Origin: Bostrychus sinensis
Taxonomy: Eukaryota > Chordata > Actinopteri > Gobiiformes > Eleotridae
Direction of reading: 5' to 3'
NCBI GenBank assembly: GCA_020698575.1
Contig: CM036252.1
Span: 28,039,206 to 28,103,205, forward strand
DNA: 64,000 bases
The translations under genes were made by a program, and so were the position numbers. The notes beneath the pieces are model-generated. The model made no database searches, was not told the origin of the DNA, and saw only the letters and a program-made list of their open reading frames with translations. Of this stretch, positions 12,040 through 22,578 are shown in pieces; the first letter of the stretch is position 1, and every line of letters starts with the position of its first letter.

Positions 12040-12560
12040 CAATAAGAACTCGCAATTAACACATCAGATGAGAAATTTGATCACTTCTAATATTCCTTTT
12101 GCTGTTCTTCTCTTTAATGGCTGAAAGTGCTGCAAAGGTTCGCGCAAATAATGAGCATTCAGCATAATTAACTGCCTGCAGCCTGTAGATTTATTACGAG
12201 CAAGCTGAAGAAACGTTGCAGAAGCTTGTGTACCATTAGAGCTACTATGCATTATGATATTGCACGGCACACATTATGAGTATACAATGCATTAGCCGGT
12301 AACCATTTGTCAGTGATTTGCAGCCGCTGTCTGACACTGACTCTGCCGGCTAATGAGGAGCTTCTTCAAACATTGGGAGGGTGAATCATTTCTTTGTGTA
12401 AGTTCTGAGTGTGTGCGTGTGTGTTGGCGGGAGTTTGAGATCCTAGTTGCACACGGACAGACAGGGGAATCAACTTTAACTTTCTGCTTTCAATTAGCCG
12501 CCTAATGAGCTGACATTAGGGTCGAGCATGGACAGCGGTGCCGAAGAGCTCATCACGCTA
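12040..12560. promoter_or_regulatory. Candidate conserved regulatory block, homeodomain-site rich
   Basis: Non-repetitive and balanced in composition, with many TAATTA/CTAATGA-type cores: CAATTAACAC (12053), CATAATTAACTGCC (12162), TTAATGGC, GGCTAATGAGG (12348), CAATTAGCCGCCTAATGAG (12491). This is the texture of vertebrate developmental enhancers. No splice-bounded open frame supports an exon. The call is inferred from composition only; conservation is untested. Confidence 0.35.
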
Positions 12561-12585
12561 ATCAAAAGAGTCTTCGCTCACTGGC

Positions 12586-12626
12586 GTGCGTGCGTGTGTG
12601 TGTGTGTGATGGGGGGGGGGGGGGGG
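12586..12626. repeat. (GT)n followed by G16 run
   Basis: GCGTGCGTGCGTGTGTGTG leads to a run of 16 G residues (12611-12626). A G16 tract can form a G-quadruplex, and such runs are length-unstable. Confidence 0.9.
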
Positions 12627-12639
12627 TCACAGATCTGCC

Positions 12640-13200
12640 TAAACAAATGCCAGGGAAATCTGAAATGGCTTTGTCTAATTTGGTGTTCTCTGGATCTTTG
12701 TGTGTTTTTGGATGTTCAGGTTTCATTACTATCCAGCTGTAACATGCTGAGTTATGCTGATAAGACAGTGACCCAGATAACAGACAGTGATCACACAAAA
12801 AAATTCCCAATGTGTGGTTATATTCTTTAAGTTTTCATAAAAATCCAACCATAATATTTTTAACTATGTTGGCAGAAAAACAAAAAACATAACATTCTTG
12901 GCGGAGGTAACTAAGGCTATATATAAGGTTATAAATGATTATAGAAAATGATCATAGAAGTATTCAACAAAAACAGGCAGAGTCCTGGAACAACAATATT
13001 ACTCACATTTTAGAGGGTAGCTTTATTTCTATATGCTTTTGCAACTATAATTGGATTTAGCCATTAACTAAACTCTAATAGAAAGCTATTTAGCCTCAAG
13101 AACTTGACCTAATAAAATTCTTAAGATCTGAGAATTTCAATACAAAAAAAAAAAGCGTCAAATGAACTATAAAGGCTGTTACTCAATATAAATCAACTGA
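12640..13200. other. Unique non-coding
   Basis: AT-rich, with no recognised element. An A12 run lies near 13144. Confidence 0.4.
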
Positions 13201-13565
13201 TCAGTAAACATTTATTTATATAGCCCTTTACAACATTCAAGGGGACCAAAGTGCTTTCCAATAAAATCAAATTAAAATCATGATAAAACTAAGTGTTGAA
13301 AGTCAGTAAAAAAATAAAAAATAAAAAAAAAGAAAGCCTGGATTTAAAAAGGCCAGATTCTGTAATGGTGCACATATCAAAGAGCAGCTTGTTCCAGAGT
13401 CTGGGTCTAGCAACAGAGAAGGCCATGCATCCCAGTATTCATACCTGGCTCTCAGGACATCCAAAAGGAGTTGATCTGATGACCTCAAGGCCCTGTTTGG
13501 GTTTCAGTCAGATTGGGTGGGGCAAGGCCACTAAGAGCTTTAAAAACAAAAAGTAAAATTTTTAA
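13200..13565 (+). repeat. Dispersed fish repeat (ATTTATATAGCCCTTTACA type)
   Basis: It begins with TTTATTTATATAGCCCTTTA and AAAGTGCTTTCCAATAAAATC. It continues through GCTTGTTCCAGAGTCTGGG and a GATGACCTCAAGGCCCTG segment to GAGCTTTAAAAACAAAAAGTAAAATTTT. This modular order is seen in many teleost genomes as a LINE 3'-region-derived repeat. No intact coding frame. The family assignment is from memory of the pattern, not a search. Confidence 0.5.
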
Positions 13566-14430
13566 ATTAATAGAGAACGGGCTTGTGACGTCACATCGGT
13601 GGTCACACAAGATATTTTCAATAGCAAAACAATGGAGCAATTTAGGATGTAAATTACTCGAGTTAGGGTTAACACAAAAGTATTCTGATACTTTAGTGTG
13701 TGATAAATATTCACCAAGAGTGACAAAGCAGTTAAAAGTGTTGTTTCAAGGCTGTTTTGTTGCAACTCTATAGCATTTCTCTGTCTGTTCCCACCAACAT
13801 GGCAGATTCATCACTCAACGGTCGTTTCATGATGTAGGTTCCTGATCTCTATTCTTAAAAAAAAAAAAAAATGGAGCAAATAAAGGACTGGGGTCTTGTG
13901 TTCTTGAGGACTTGTGAAACATCATCTGCCCTGTCATCTACTGAGTCCTGTTCCAAGTCAAAGTCCGCTTCTCTAAATCCTCGGATGTTTTCTTGCTCCT
14001 TAAGTTTTACGGGGGATGCATCATGGGAGTCTTGTGCGATCTCTGCCTCGCTAAATTATCACTAATAATGTGCCAAGATAGGATAGGACAGTCTCAGAAA
14101 CTCACAATGTTTCCAAAACCAGACATAATTCCAGTGAAAAGACAATGTTTATAACAAAACTTCATTCAGTCATCTTTCTCTGCATATTGCATACTGAGAA
14201 TATACTAATAGCACAGTAGATTTAACTCCAATGATACATGCTCCCAATATTGAACTGGAACTATGATGGAAGATGAAAAACACTGCAGCTGCCCACTTAG
14301 CTTTATCTCTAAACACTACGAGCCAAAACAGTTTAAGCTCTTACAGAAAAGGATAAAAGATTTCATCATTTTACAACATAAAGTGAGCCTAAGTTACTCT
14401 ATAATAGATGCTTCTCAGACCAGTCTAATG
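13566..14430. other. Unclassified non-coding
   Basis: Contains an A16 run (13857-13872). I did not find terminal repeats or an exon. Confidence 0.35.
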
Positions 14431-14760
14431 TGTTTTTGCCTCCGGTGCAGTCTGCAGACCAGCTCCTCTCCTAACTTCTCCACAGTGCAGTGTCGTGGCG
14501 TATACAGAGTGCGTCGGTAAAGAGGGGCCTGCGGAGGAGTAGCCGAGCAGAGGTGCCATCCGCCCCGGCACTTTGACAAGATTAGCTCGACGCCCAATTC
14601 AATTAGGAGCCCACTTCGGCTGCTCTCGCCCCTTCAGGGTCCCCGTAATGAGAACAGATGGCTGGCTATAAGACGCCCACCATCGCTCACCTCCGAGGGG
14701 CCCCGCAGATCACTCGCCTCCACTTGCGCCGTCAGAGAAAAGGATGTGATATGAGAGAAA
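14430..14760. promoter_or_regulatory. GC-rich unique block, possible regulatory element
   Basis: A sharp rise in GC and CpG compared with both flanks, without repeat features. It includes CAATTCAATTAGGAGCCC and CCGTAATGAGAACAG, which resemble homeodomain sites. It could equally be an unrecognised host exon or old repeat. The small frames at 14415-14597 and 14263-14520 show no known domain. Confidence 0.3.
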
Positions 14761-15089
14761 GTGATGGGGCAGGCGTTGATACGAAAATGGAGAGAAGTGC
14801 AGTTGAGAAATGGAAGTCAGTTTAACACTTCTGAAATTCAACTTTACATAAAAGCCAAAATAGCTTTTTGTGCAAGAAAGAGGACATATCCAACTGTAAT
14901 GCTTTTTTCCCCTCTATTAAGGCATTACTCTAGTATACTGTAATAGGAATTATCTGTATAAAATGTCTCACGGCTCTACAAAAACACATGAAACCACAAA
15001 GTGCTCCTGTGCATTTCTGAATCCCATACACCGTTACCGGAATTATTCTGATAATTGCCATCATTATGAAGCAGTCAGCTCATTTTTTT

Positions 15090-15350
15090 CTATCTGTTAG
15101 CATCATGTTGCTAATTGTTGTGCTAATTAGCCATTTTAGGCTTTGTCCATTCTCAAAAACCAAACCTGGAATAATATTTTGTTTTATTCAAGCTTGTTTG
15201 AGGAAGCCTGTTTGCTGAACCCATCTGTTAGTGTCATATTTCTAATAGCCATGCTAATTAGCCATTTTATGCTCTGTCCAATCTCCAACGTGATCAGACA
15301 CCTAATCCAAGCGTTCTCTTCAAAGTCAAAGTAACAGCTCTCCAGAATAA
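15090..15350. repeat. Dispersed repeat with internal duplication (CTGTTAGYRTCATGTTGCTAAT)
   Basis: The words ATCTGTTAGCATCATGTTGC plus GTGCTAATTAGCCATTTTA occur at 15094-15140 and again, changed, at 15224-15275. A third related copy lies at 42010-42160. Family unknown to me. Confidence 0.6.
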
Positions 15351-15419
15351 GACATTTTCATACATTATTTTAAGTTATAGAACATAAAATACTGATGGAA
15401 AGGTGTCCAAAACTATTTC

Positions 15420-16410
15420 AAAGCATCGGGCTGATTTTTGCATTTTTAAGACAATCGGTCATCGGCTGAGTCTTGCACTTAAATGCCAAGAACATGTCTG
15501 TGCAACCATGAGACTGAAGGACATTTTAGGCTCTTACACTGCAGTTTATAGACCCTTCCAAAAATGACACTATTAGAAACGTTGCGCACGCAGCCTGGTA
15601 CCGTGATTAACATTCTGTCCCATTCATTTCTATGAGGGAGCAAAATAAAAATATTCATTTAGACACTTTTCGGGCAGCAGGAACAAATGGTTGTTGTTTA
15701 TATATTTATTAAAAATGACTATGAATTAATGTGACCCAGATCTGAGTCAGTACCAGTGGCTAAAGTTAACTTATAAAAACAGGATTTGTGGTGACTGTTG
15801 AATTAAATCTGAGCATTCAATGTAAAACTATTGTGGTCTGACACATTTCTGTTACTATTTGTCCTGCGTAACAGCAAAATTAAAAAATGTAAATTACATA
15901 GCCATTAGCTTATATGCTAATTATAGACTCTAATTGCAATGTTACATTAAACGGCTAAACGTTATGTTATGAAACCAGGCTCTGGTATGACTCACATGAG
16001 GCCGAGTAGTTGTCAGTTTCCAAACCGGTCTTGATAATTCACAATTTACTATATTTGGTGGCTTGCGCTAATCGCCCCATTAGAACTGTATTAACGTACA
16101 TTTTAACTGCCGGTACCAGTCTTTGGAACACTGACGTTCTGTTTACAAACACAAGAAGGGTCTATAGGAAACATCAAAAATGACTTTATCTCAGCCTGAA
16201 AAGCTCAAAACAGCAATAAAAGAATTTAGCTTGTTTTCTCTCTACAAATGCATTTTGTAGCTCTCCCCATGCACTATTTTCACAGCATGTTTAATTGACA
16301 TTGCCTCATTGGAGAGAAAATCGCCCCTGAAGATGGGTCCCAAAAAAATCAGCAGTGTTTATCGGCCATCAGCTGCTCTGAATTTTAAATCAGCCATAGA
16401 AAAACCCTCT
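15420..16410. repeat. Dispersed repeat (ATCTCAGCCTGAAAAGCTCAAAA family), interrupted
   Basis: Shares ordered words with 51060-51925: GACTGAAGGAC, CACTGCAGTTTATA, TATCTCAGCCTGAAAAGCTC, TAGCTCTCCCCA and GGCCATCAGCTGCTCTGAAT. It carries the 612-bp insertion at 15551-16162. It seems to be a DNA-transposon-derived family related to repeats ending in AGGTCGACC, but I cannot name it. Confidence 0.6.
15551..16162. mobile_element. Nested terminal-inverted-repeat element (612 bp)
   Basis: The left end is GACCCTTCCAAAAATGAC and the right end read inward is GACCCTTCTTGTG. It is flanked by TATA on both sides (15547-15550 and 16163-16166). The uninterrupted host sequence CAGTTTATAGGAAACATC exists at about 51531-51548, which confirms the insertion point. 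Superfamily not determined (TA or TATA duplication). No transposase. Confidence 0.7.
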
Positions 16411-17055
16411 ACCTCTAAAAAGCATAATATAGGATTAAAAAAAAACAACTTTTTTATGTTGCTCTCAAAAGTCAAAGAACAGTTGTGAGGGAACAGTGGT
16501 TAGGGAAGGACTTAGGGCCCACAGAGTGCTTTTTGAAGAATCTGGAATTAGCAGTGACTCTGACCTTAGTCAACAGCTTTAGCAGACACCTTTTTTTTTT
16601 GCAATGTTAGCATCTCAGAAGTGAACAAAGTTTGCACAAAAGTTTAAACCCTTTCAGTCCTGTAATTTAGAACTTTTTCCCCAAGGGGCTGGAAGTCAGA
16701 AGTGCTTTCACTCCAAACGTCTCAAAAATAACATCTGCAATTCTAACTCGGTCCACATTAAAGTGTGAAGAACCGTATGAAGAGGGCCATTAGCTGCTAC
16801 CTGCTGATCCGGCCCACGGGCAAGTCTCTACAATTAGCACCTTTATGAGAGAGTGCCCCAGAGCTTCTGCATTTCACTTCTGCATTTAGACGATGCTGTT
16901 ACTAAGCGCTGGTTGAGCTTTTTTTTTTTCTTTTAATGTGCAAATGATACCTGTTTTGACCTCTCATGTCATAAAAAGAGAAAGCTAGTCCCTTATGATG
17001 TGTTTAGGTGCTGTCGGAGAGAAAGTTGTTGAGTAACAAGGATTTTACGGTAGAG
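16411..17055. other. Unique non-coding
   Basis: No features recognised beyond short A/T runs (16593, 16920). Confidence 0.4.
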
Positions 17056-17526
17056 CAGTCGTTTGCAGTTCAAGTCCTAATTTTGTTTTAGTCCTGATAT
17101 AGTTAGGTCTAGTTCTGGTTTAGATCTGGTTTAGTCCTGGTTAAATTATAGTTTAGTCTTGGATTAGCCCTGGTTTTGACCTGGTTTAGTTCTGGATTAG
17201 TACTAAATTTGTGCTGGTTTAGTATGGACCTGGTTTAGTCCCGGTTGTGTCCTATTTTTGTAATAGTTAAATCCTAATTTGGTCATGGTTTGGACGTAGT
17301 TTGGCGTGATTTGGACTTTGTTTAGTCCTGGTGTAGGCCCCGGGGAAGACTTAGGACATGCTGGGGAGATGGCCTAGGAATGCCTTGGGGTATCCAGTGA
17401 GAGGAAAGTCTGGCCATCCCTACTGCTGGCTTCGTGACCTGGCCACAGATAAGCATTACACCTGGTACTTTGAAAATCAAATACTTTCTAAGATGGTACT
17501 TGGTGTGAAAAGTTTGAGAACCACTG
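17056..17526 (+). mobile_element. hAT-type element (family B) carrying a 12-bp minisatellite, copy 1
   Basis: The left end is CAGTCGTTTGCAGTTC. The right end read inward is CAGTGGTTCTCAAACTTTTC (17526). Flanks CGGTAGAG and TTTTAGAG agree at the last five bases, a worn target duplication. The interior 17085-17340 is a degenerate minisatellite of TTTAGTCCTGGT/TTTAGACCTGGT units. No transposase. Confidence 0.6.
17085..17340 (+). repeat. Degenerate ~12-bp minisatellite (TTTAGTCCTGGT)
   Basis: About twenty diverged units such as GTTTAGATCTGG, TTTAGTCCTGG, TTTTGACCTGG and TTTAGTCCCGG. The same motif is at 20400-20810 and, inverted, at 30075-30360. Confidence 0.8.
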
Positions 17527-17559
17527 TTTTAGAGGACAAAATGTTACTTTAAAAAACAA

Positions 17560-17960
17560 CTTTAAATCAGTATTTTTAGACCTTGGTGCAAACTGAGTAG
17601 TAATAGTACTAGTAATTAGTGTTGTTAGAGTCTTGTTAATAGTAATAGTTGTACTAGTACTGGTAGCAGTAGTGGTAGTAGCTGTAGAATTAGCAGTTGT
17701 AGTTGTAATAATAACAATACACACAGCCATACACACAGCCATACAGATAAAGTGGGTAAAGTCTCTTGTACAAAGACACAAAGGCAGTGTACAATGCCAG
17801 TAGTGGGGATTGAACTGCCAACCTTTCATTTGGTGGACAAACCAGCTCTAGTCAGTTGAGCTAATAATGGTGTATAACTTGTAGTAGCGTTATGTATTTT
17901 CTGCTTTTACTCTATACTACTTTTACTTATGCTTGAGTATAATTTTTTTAAGTTTTAGAC
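17560..17960. mobile_element. Family-A hAT fragment with AGT array and an embedded SINE
   Basis: 17597-17725 is AGT-rich (GTAGTAATAGTACTAG and variants), as in the 3240-5920 array. 17890-17960 holds the TTTTACTCTATACTACTTTTACTTATG words of the family-A terminal region. A minus-strand SINE sits between them. Boundaries are not resolved. Confidence 0.5.
17730..17872 (-). mobile_element. tRNA-derived SINE
   Basis: On the minus strand: a box-A-like TATTAGCTCAACTGACTAGAG, then GGTTGGCAGTTCAATCC (box B, 17807-17822), then a TTTGTGTCTTTGTACAAGAGAC segment equivalent to the GTGTCCTTGGGCAAGACAC word of fish SINEs. It is diverged, and its tail runs into the trinucleotide array. Confidence 0.65.
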
Positions 17961-18020
17961 TACATTTGTTTAAACTTGCTCCTATTCTCTTTTTAGTGGA
18001 GTGTGCCGCTGTGTGAAAAT

Positions 18021-18022
<2 letters not shown>

Positions 18023-18070
<48 letters not shown>

Positions 18071-18071
18071 T
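18023..18071. repeat. (AAT)n microsatellite
   Basis: About 15 perfect AAT units. Confidence 0.95.
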
Positions 18072-18369
18072 AAGGTCTTTTTTTTTTAACAGATGATTTG
18101 TAGTATCAGACGATTAAACAGTTTTCCTCACATTCAGGACAAACTTTTGCTTTAGCGTTAAAATGATAATTTTTTTGTATTATTTTTGTTACACCTTAGG
18201 CTACGTTTTTGTCCCACATGGAATTCCATACACAGAAAATGCACATTCCGAAATTAAAACCACATTATGTCTGCCTCCAGATGTGGTCTGCCTCTACCCC
18301 TCTGTGGTGGGTCAGTCTATTTTTCATGTAAACGCTAAGATCCGTCCCGCTGTGTGGCTCATGCCAAAT

Positions 18370-18530
18370 AAATGAGGCCCCAGTTGTGTCATTTCACGAT
18401 AGATTTTTAGACTCGGCGACACGTGGGTCCCGTCGCGGCGCCGTAGGGGCTGAGGCACGGAGCATGTCTTGGTGTCATTAGAAGTTTGAGAGCGGCGCCG
18501 GTCCCCTGTCTAATGCCATTTCTCTATCAC
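18370..18530. promoter_or_regulatory. CpG-rich unique patch
   Basis: Contains CGGCGACACGTGGG and GTCGCGGCGCCG within an AT-rich region, plus GTCATTAGAAG and CTAATGCC. No repeat or exon signal. A small regulatory element is possible, but this rests on composition only. Confidence 0.25.
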
Positions 18531-18719
18531 ACTCACACACTTCCGGCTGCAGCAGTGCACAGAACAGAGTTGAAAAGGAAGAACCAGAAATGGCAGAAAA
18601 ATGTGGAAGTTTGTTTGATGAGTGGTGGGTGGTATGAAGTTGTGAGACTTTTTTTTAATGTTTTGTGGCCCAGAAATTGGGGGAAAAAAAGGCATTTGTT
18701 ATTATCATATTATCCTGAT

Positions 18720-18880
18720 ATAGCGCTAATTCCATCTGGCTGCCACCCACCAACACCATACAGGCATGGTGGGTAAAATGTCTTGCCCAAAATGAAAATA
18801 AATAAAAATGAACGGAATTTGTACTGCCATCCTTTTCCCAATTGGACAATCATGCTACCTCCTGAGCCACTGTCGCAATG
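18720..18880 (-). mobile_element. Diverged tRNA-derived SINE fragment
   Basis: On the minus strand: GACAGTGGCTCAGGAGGTAG (box A-like, 18860-18880) and later TTTTGGGCAAGACATTTTACC. Box B is eroded. It lies back-to-back with the next SINE in the same orientation. Confidence 0.55.
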
Positions 18881-18884
18881 TAAC

Positions 18885-19042
18885 AACATTTCTGTTGTTT
18901 TGTTTTTTGAACTCATATTTGGGTAAGAGATTCTTCTTCTTTCAGTCAAATTCCTTATCTTGCCAAAAGAACAATGGCAGTATGCAGTTCTGGTAGTGGG
19001 GATTAAACCTCCAACCTTACCCACTGAGCTACTGCCACTCCC
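18885..19042 (-). mobile_element. tRNA-derived SINE
   Basis: On the minus strand: TGGCAGTAGCTCAGTGGG (box A, 19020-19037) and GGAGGTTTAATCCCC (box B, around 19000). These are followed by ACTGCATACTGCCATTGTTC and TTTTGGCAAGATAAGG, the CATACTG...GGCAAGAC order shared by the SINEs of this window. Tail diverged. Confidence 0.7.
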
Positions 19043-19098
19043 ATTATAAAAATCTGTGCAACAGGGATTTAATTTAAGTTAAACCACTTTGCAACTGA

Positions 19099-19120
19099 TT
19101 TTTTTTTTTTTTTTTTTTTT
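19099..19120. repeat. Poly-T run
   Basis: 22 consecutive T. It lies just beyond the SINE pair and may be an old tail. Confidence 0.85.
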
Positions 19121-20252
19121 GCTAGTTTATTTTTACTTAGGTGTTTTTAGATATAAAGATTAATTTTATATTCTATATTTTTCTTCATTATATTTTAATT
19201 TGAATTATTTTATTTTATTTTTTTCGGTAGAGAATCTGCAGGTCTGTAACTTTAGGGAATGTCTGATTCAACTGGGCCGAAGACAATAAATTCACTTTTT
19301 TTCAGCACCATGGACAGGAACTTATATACACACACTGCTGCCAGCGGTCTCCATTTCCTCCTGTTTTCTGATTGGTTAAACGTCTGTCCAACGTCTGTCA
19401 GCCTAATGTGTTTTCATTGCTCTTCTCCATGAAAAGCAAACTGTAAATGTCAGGGGACCAGACTTTGTAGGAAATAAAAAATGAACATAATATTCAGTCA
19501 CTGCTTTGGTTAACAATAAATGCAATAAAAACTCACTTCCTTCTCCTTTAATATTTTAAACTGAACAGGAAAAGACCATTGAACCTCAAAACAAGTCGAA
19601 CTACCCAACAGCCCATGTGATCAAAGCACCCGGCCATGTGCAGATCCGGCCTGGACCTGACCAGATCTTCCTACCCCAAAATATCCCGGGGTTCCCTCTC
19701 ATCCCTCTCATCGCAGCAGCCTGCCCACAGATAACACTGAAGATTATACGCCGCTTCTGACTCTGACTCCGAATCAGCAAATCTCTCAATCTGACTGCAC
19801 TGGGATCTCTGCATTATACAGACTCACATCTCACTCCTGTTGTTTCTGTAGAAAAACAATGCAAAGCTATATCAAGGCACGAAAACAACTGTTGTGTTGT
19901 ATTATACAGTAGGAACATAATAACACATTGTAGCCACTGCTGTCTACAATAGAAGGTAAAAGCAATGTGCATTCTTTAACACAAAGGTTAACTTCTCCAT
20001 GTACAGTAAGCACTATGGTTCTGGCTTTGATATAACAAAAATAGATTGCAGTGACAGTGTGATAGTTATATACTTGTAAATATTTAATCAGATGACTGTA
20101 CATGTGTGGGTATCTTCATAACACTGCAGTAAATGCCATGTTTTATTGCCAATAGAAGGTTGGAACACCACATGTCTTAACAATCTAGTAATGTGCATTA
20201 TTTTATTTGGGCCACAAAACTATATTCTTGACAGAGCTCAAGCAGTCTAAAG
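19121..20252. other. Unique non-coding
   Basis: 19560-19860 is less AT-rich (GATCCGGCCTGGACCTG, ATATCCCGGGG) but has no open frame that I can relate to a family. No terminal repeats found. Confidence 0.35.
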
Positions 20253-21192
20253 AAGTGTTTCCCAGTGTTTACGGGACCTTTAGGGGTACGTAAACTCTTT
20301 CCAGGGGCACTTGGAATTATTTTTTTAGAATTTATTTACAAACATGGCTGTACTCAGAATTTTAGAAATACTGAGGTCCATCAACTGAGGTTTATTTCTA
20401 GTTTGGTTCTTGTTTAGCCCTGATTTTATTCTGGTTTAGTTTGGGTTTATTTTTTTGTTTAGTCCTGGCTAAGTCCTTGTTTAGACCTGGTTTAGTCTTG
20501 GTTTGGTCTCGTTTTATTTTTTGTTTAGTTTCTGTTTAGTATTGGTTTAGATCTGGTTTTGCCCTGGTTTATTTCATGTTTAGTCCTTGTTGAAACCTTA
20601 TTTAGACCTGATTTAGTTCTTGTTTAGAGCTAGTTTACACCTGACTTAGCCCTTTTTTAGACCAGATTTAGCCCTTTTTGAGACTTGGTTTTGTCCCGGT
20701 GTATTTTGTGTTTAGTACTTGTTGGGACCTTGTTTAGAGCTGATTTAGTCCTTTTGGAGACCTGGTTTTGTCCTGGTTTAGACCTGCTTTAGTCCTAGTT
20801 TTACTGACTGATGAAAAGTAGGTGGAACTGTTACTGTTGAGTATAATTCAATATATTTTATTATATATATTTTTATATAATAGTAACTTGTTCCAAAGGG
20901 ATGTTATTAAACTAAATTTAAATGTATTATGAGTTTAAGATTATAGTTTCATTTTTTAAATTGATTTTGAATATAAAATATATAGTAAAATATGTAAATT
21001 ATTAGGACTTTACATTGTTATATTTTACGTTATAATAGAATATTTTACAGGCATATAGCAGGCAGAATATTATTGATTTTATATTGATTTGGAGTTTAAA
21101 AGAGCTTAAAGATTATATGACTGAGGGGTTACTTATTGTATGAGAAAAAAATCCAATGGGGTACGCAAGAAAAAAAAGGTTGGAAACCACTG
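20253..21192 (+). mobile_element. hAT-type element (family B), 940 bp, copy 2
   Basis: The left end is AAGTGTTTCCCAGTG (a mutated CAGTG start) with GGGGTACG at 20283. The right end read inward is CAGTGGTTTCCAACC with GTACCCC. Target duplications GTCTAAAG (20245-20252) and GTCTAAAA (21193-21200) match at 7 of 8, which makes this a hAT insertion. It carries the TTTAGTCCTGGT minisatellite. The AT-rich right half has no transposase. Confidence 0.75.
20400..20810 (+). repeat. Degenerate ~12-bp minisatellite (TTTAGACCTGGT)
   Basis: Some thirty units alternate GTTTAGACCTG, TTTAGTCCTTG, TTTTGTCCTGG and similar, with drift in unit length (10-13 bp). It lies wholly inside the family-B hAT element. Confidence 0.85.
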
Positions 21193-21229
21193 GTCTAAAA
21201 GTTTAAAGTTGAGGAAAAAAAGATTATTA

Positions 21230-21310
21230 GTGCTGATAGAGTCACTACAAAAGTTTCAAAAGAAGTCATCTGGACCTTCATCGAAGAGGCTTTCTCAATT
21301 CTGAAATCAA
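21230..21310 (-). repeat. Penelope-like terminal repeat fragment
   Basis: On the minus strand: GAATTGAGAAAGCCTCTTCG then GATGAAGG. It matches the plus-strand fragment at 24110-24140 (GAACTGAGAAAGCCTCTTGG then ATGAGAGG). Words of this kind occur in the pseudo-LTRs of fish Penelope-like elements. The link to the GIY-YIG fragment next door is inference. Confidence 0.45.
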
Positions 21311-21855
21311 ACTGGTTGTTCAGGCTAGAGATTTGGACCCCAAAGCAGACACATTCAATAGTAGTTGGATGCAAAAGAGAAAATCTTTATTGACAAAAGG
21401 CTAGGCAGTTATCTAGCTTTGCTTAACTTAGCATCGTCTGGGCGGTGGGTCACTGAGGCAGGCAGAAGATCTTAAAGTAGGAAAAAAACATGAAACATTG
21501 GTAACTAAATAGTTGTTTGGCCAAAGTGCTGTACAGTTTCACAAAGTAGACAGAGCAATATGGCTTTGTGTGGTCTTTATACTGGTCTCGACTGGGAATG
21601 GGAGTCAGCTGTGCCTGCCCAGAGACCACACCCACCAGCAGGAGGACACGCTTGAAATATGAAACCAAAACAAAGGCCACATGAGGGAGACAAACACCAG
21701 GGAAGACAGACAAGAAACACTGGATAACCTGATCTAAGCTCAGATCATACACAGGGAAGGGAACTGAGTTAGATTTTCCCAGGAAGGAGGAGTTTTAGAC
21801 CTGAAATTAAATTCTATTGGTTTGAAATAGTTAAAGCTAATGTAGTTTCGGGTCG
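21311..21855. other. Probable retroelement-associated non-coding sequence
   Basis: It lies between the Penelope-like terminal fragment and the GIY-YIG pseudogene, so it may be the element's 3' region. Its own sequence shows no diagnostic motif. Minus-strand ORF 21450-21752 (100 codons) is unassigned. Confidence 0.3.
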
Positions 21856-22300
21856 TTAGAAGTCCGTTGTTCTCTGCTGGAGTGAGGGGGTCGTCAACCC
21901 ACTCGAGGACCATTGGCCTAGTCTGCTCTTTTTGATGTTAATACCTGAGTAAAACTGTTTTGGTCTGGGTTTTAAAAGACCTTTGTCAACAGATGAAAGG
22001 TTGTATCTGAGACCACCAGTTCTATTCAAAGGTTCTTCTTCTTGCTCCTTTGACTCCTCGCTCAAACCGTCCACTCTCTGGCTAAGGTTCGAACCTTACT
22101 GTCCTCAAAGGAGTAGTTTGTGTTTTTTAGGTGGAGGTGTACAGCAGACTCTGGTCCACTGGAGTTGGCCCTGCAGTGTTGGTATAACTTCTTGTGCAGA
22201 GGTTGTTTGGTTTCCCCAGTGAACTGTTTATTGCAGTTCTCAACATTGCTCTGTTTGTAGCTGGGAACCAGTTTTTGTCTCAGGGTATTAACAGGTTTGA
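21856..22300 (-). pseudogene. Penelope-like element, C-terminal GIY-YIG endonuclease region (broken)
   Basis: Read on the minus strand from about 22300, the frame gives FKPVNTLRQKLVPSYK, then GETKQPLHKKLYQH and GPESAVHLHLKNTNY. This is the order seen at the C-terminus of Penelope-like reverse transcriptases, where a GIY-YIG-type endonuclease follows the RT. The frame stops at 22064-22062. The typical end of the protein, LNRTGGLRYNLSSVD (near 22000), continues in the frame of 21856-22074, so at least one frameshift separates the two. The RT core is missing from the window. The element is dead: at most about 150 residues of a protein that normally exceeds 600 remain. The GETKQPLH and GGLRYNLS motifs are what convince me. 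No neighbour supplies the rest. Confidence 0.65.
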
Positions 22301-22578
22301 AATGAATGAGTGATGTTTTGTTGGCTAAAAATTGAGCTTCTATGACCCAAAACCACTGAAACCCTTCAACCTTTTGATATGATTAAAATGGTTTTAATCA
22401 CCTTTTTGTAAGTCATCCTACTCTACCTTGTGAGGTTCATTGAGTTTGAAGTTACATAAACTTGTTTTTTGCAAAAACCTGCTGTTTCATGAACTGTTAT
22501 CAGCCTTGTATTAGGACTGTTCTGTTCTGATTCATTTCTGTCTTCTGTTTTTGATAATCATTAATTATGCCACTGAAC

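Noticed and set aside
20884..21120. Hidden gene in the AT-rich right half of the 20253 hAT
   Set aside because: All frames are closed within tens of codons, and the composition is simple AT.
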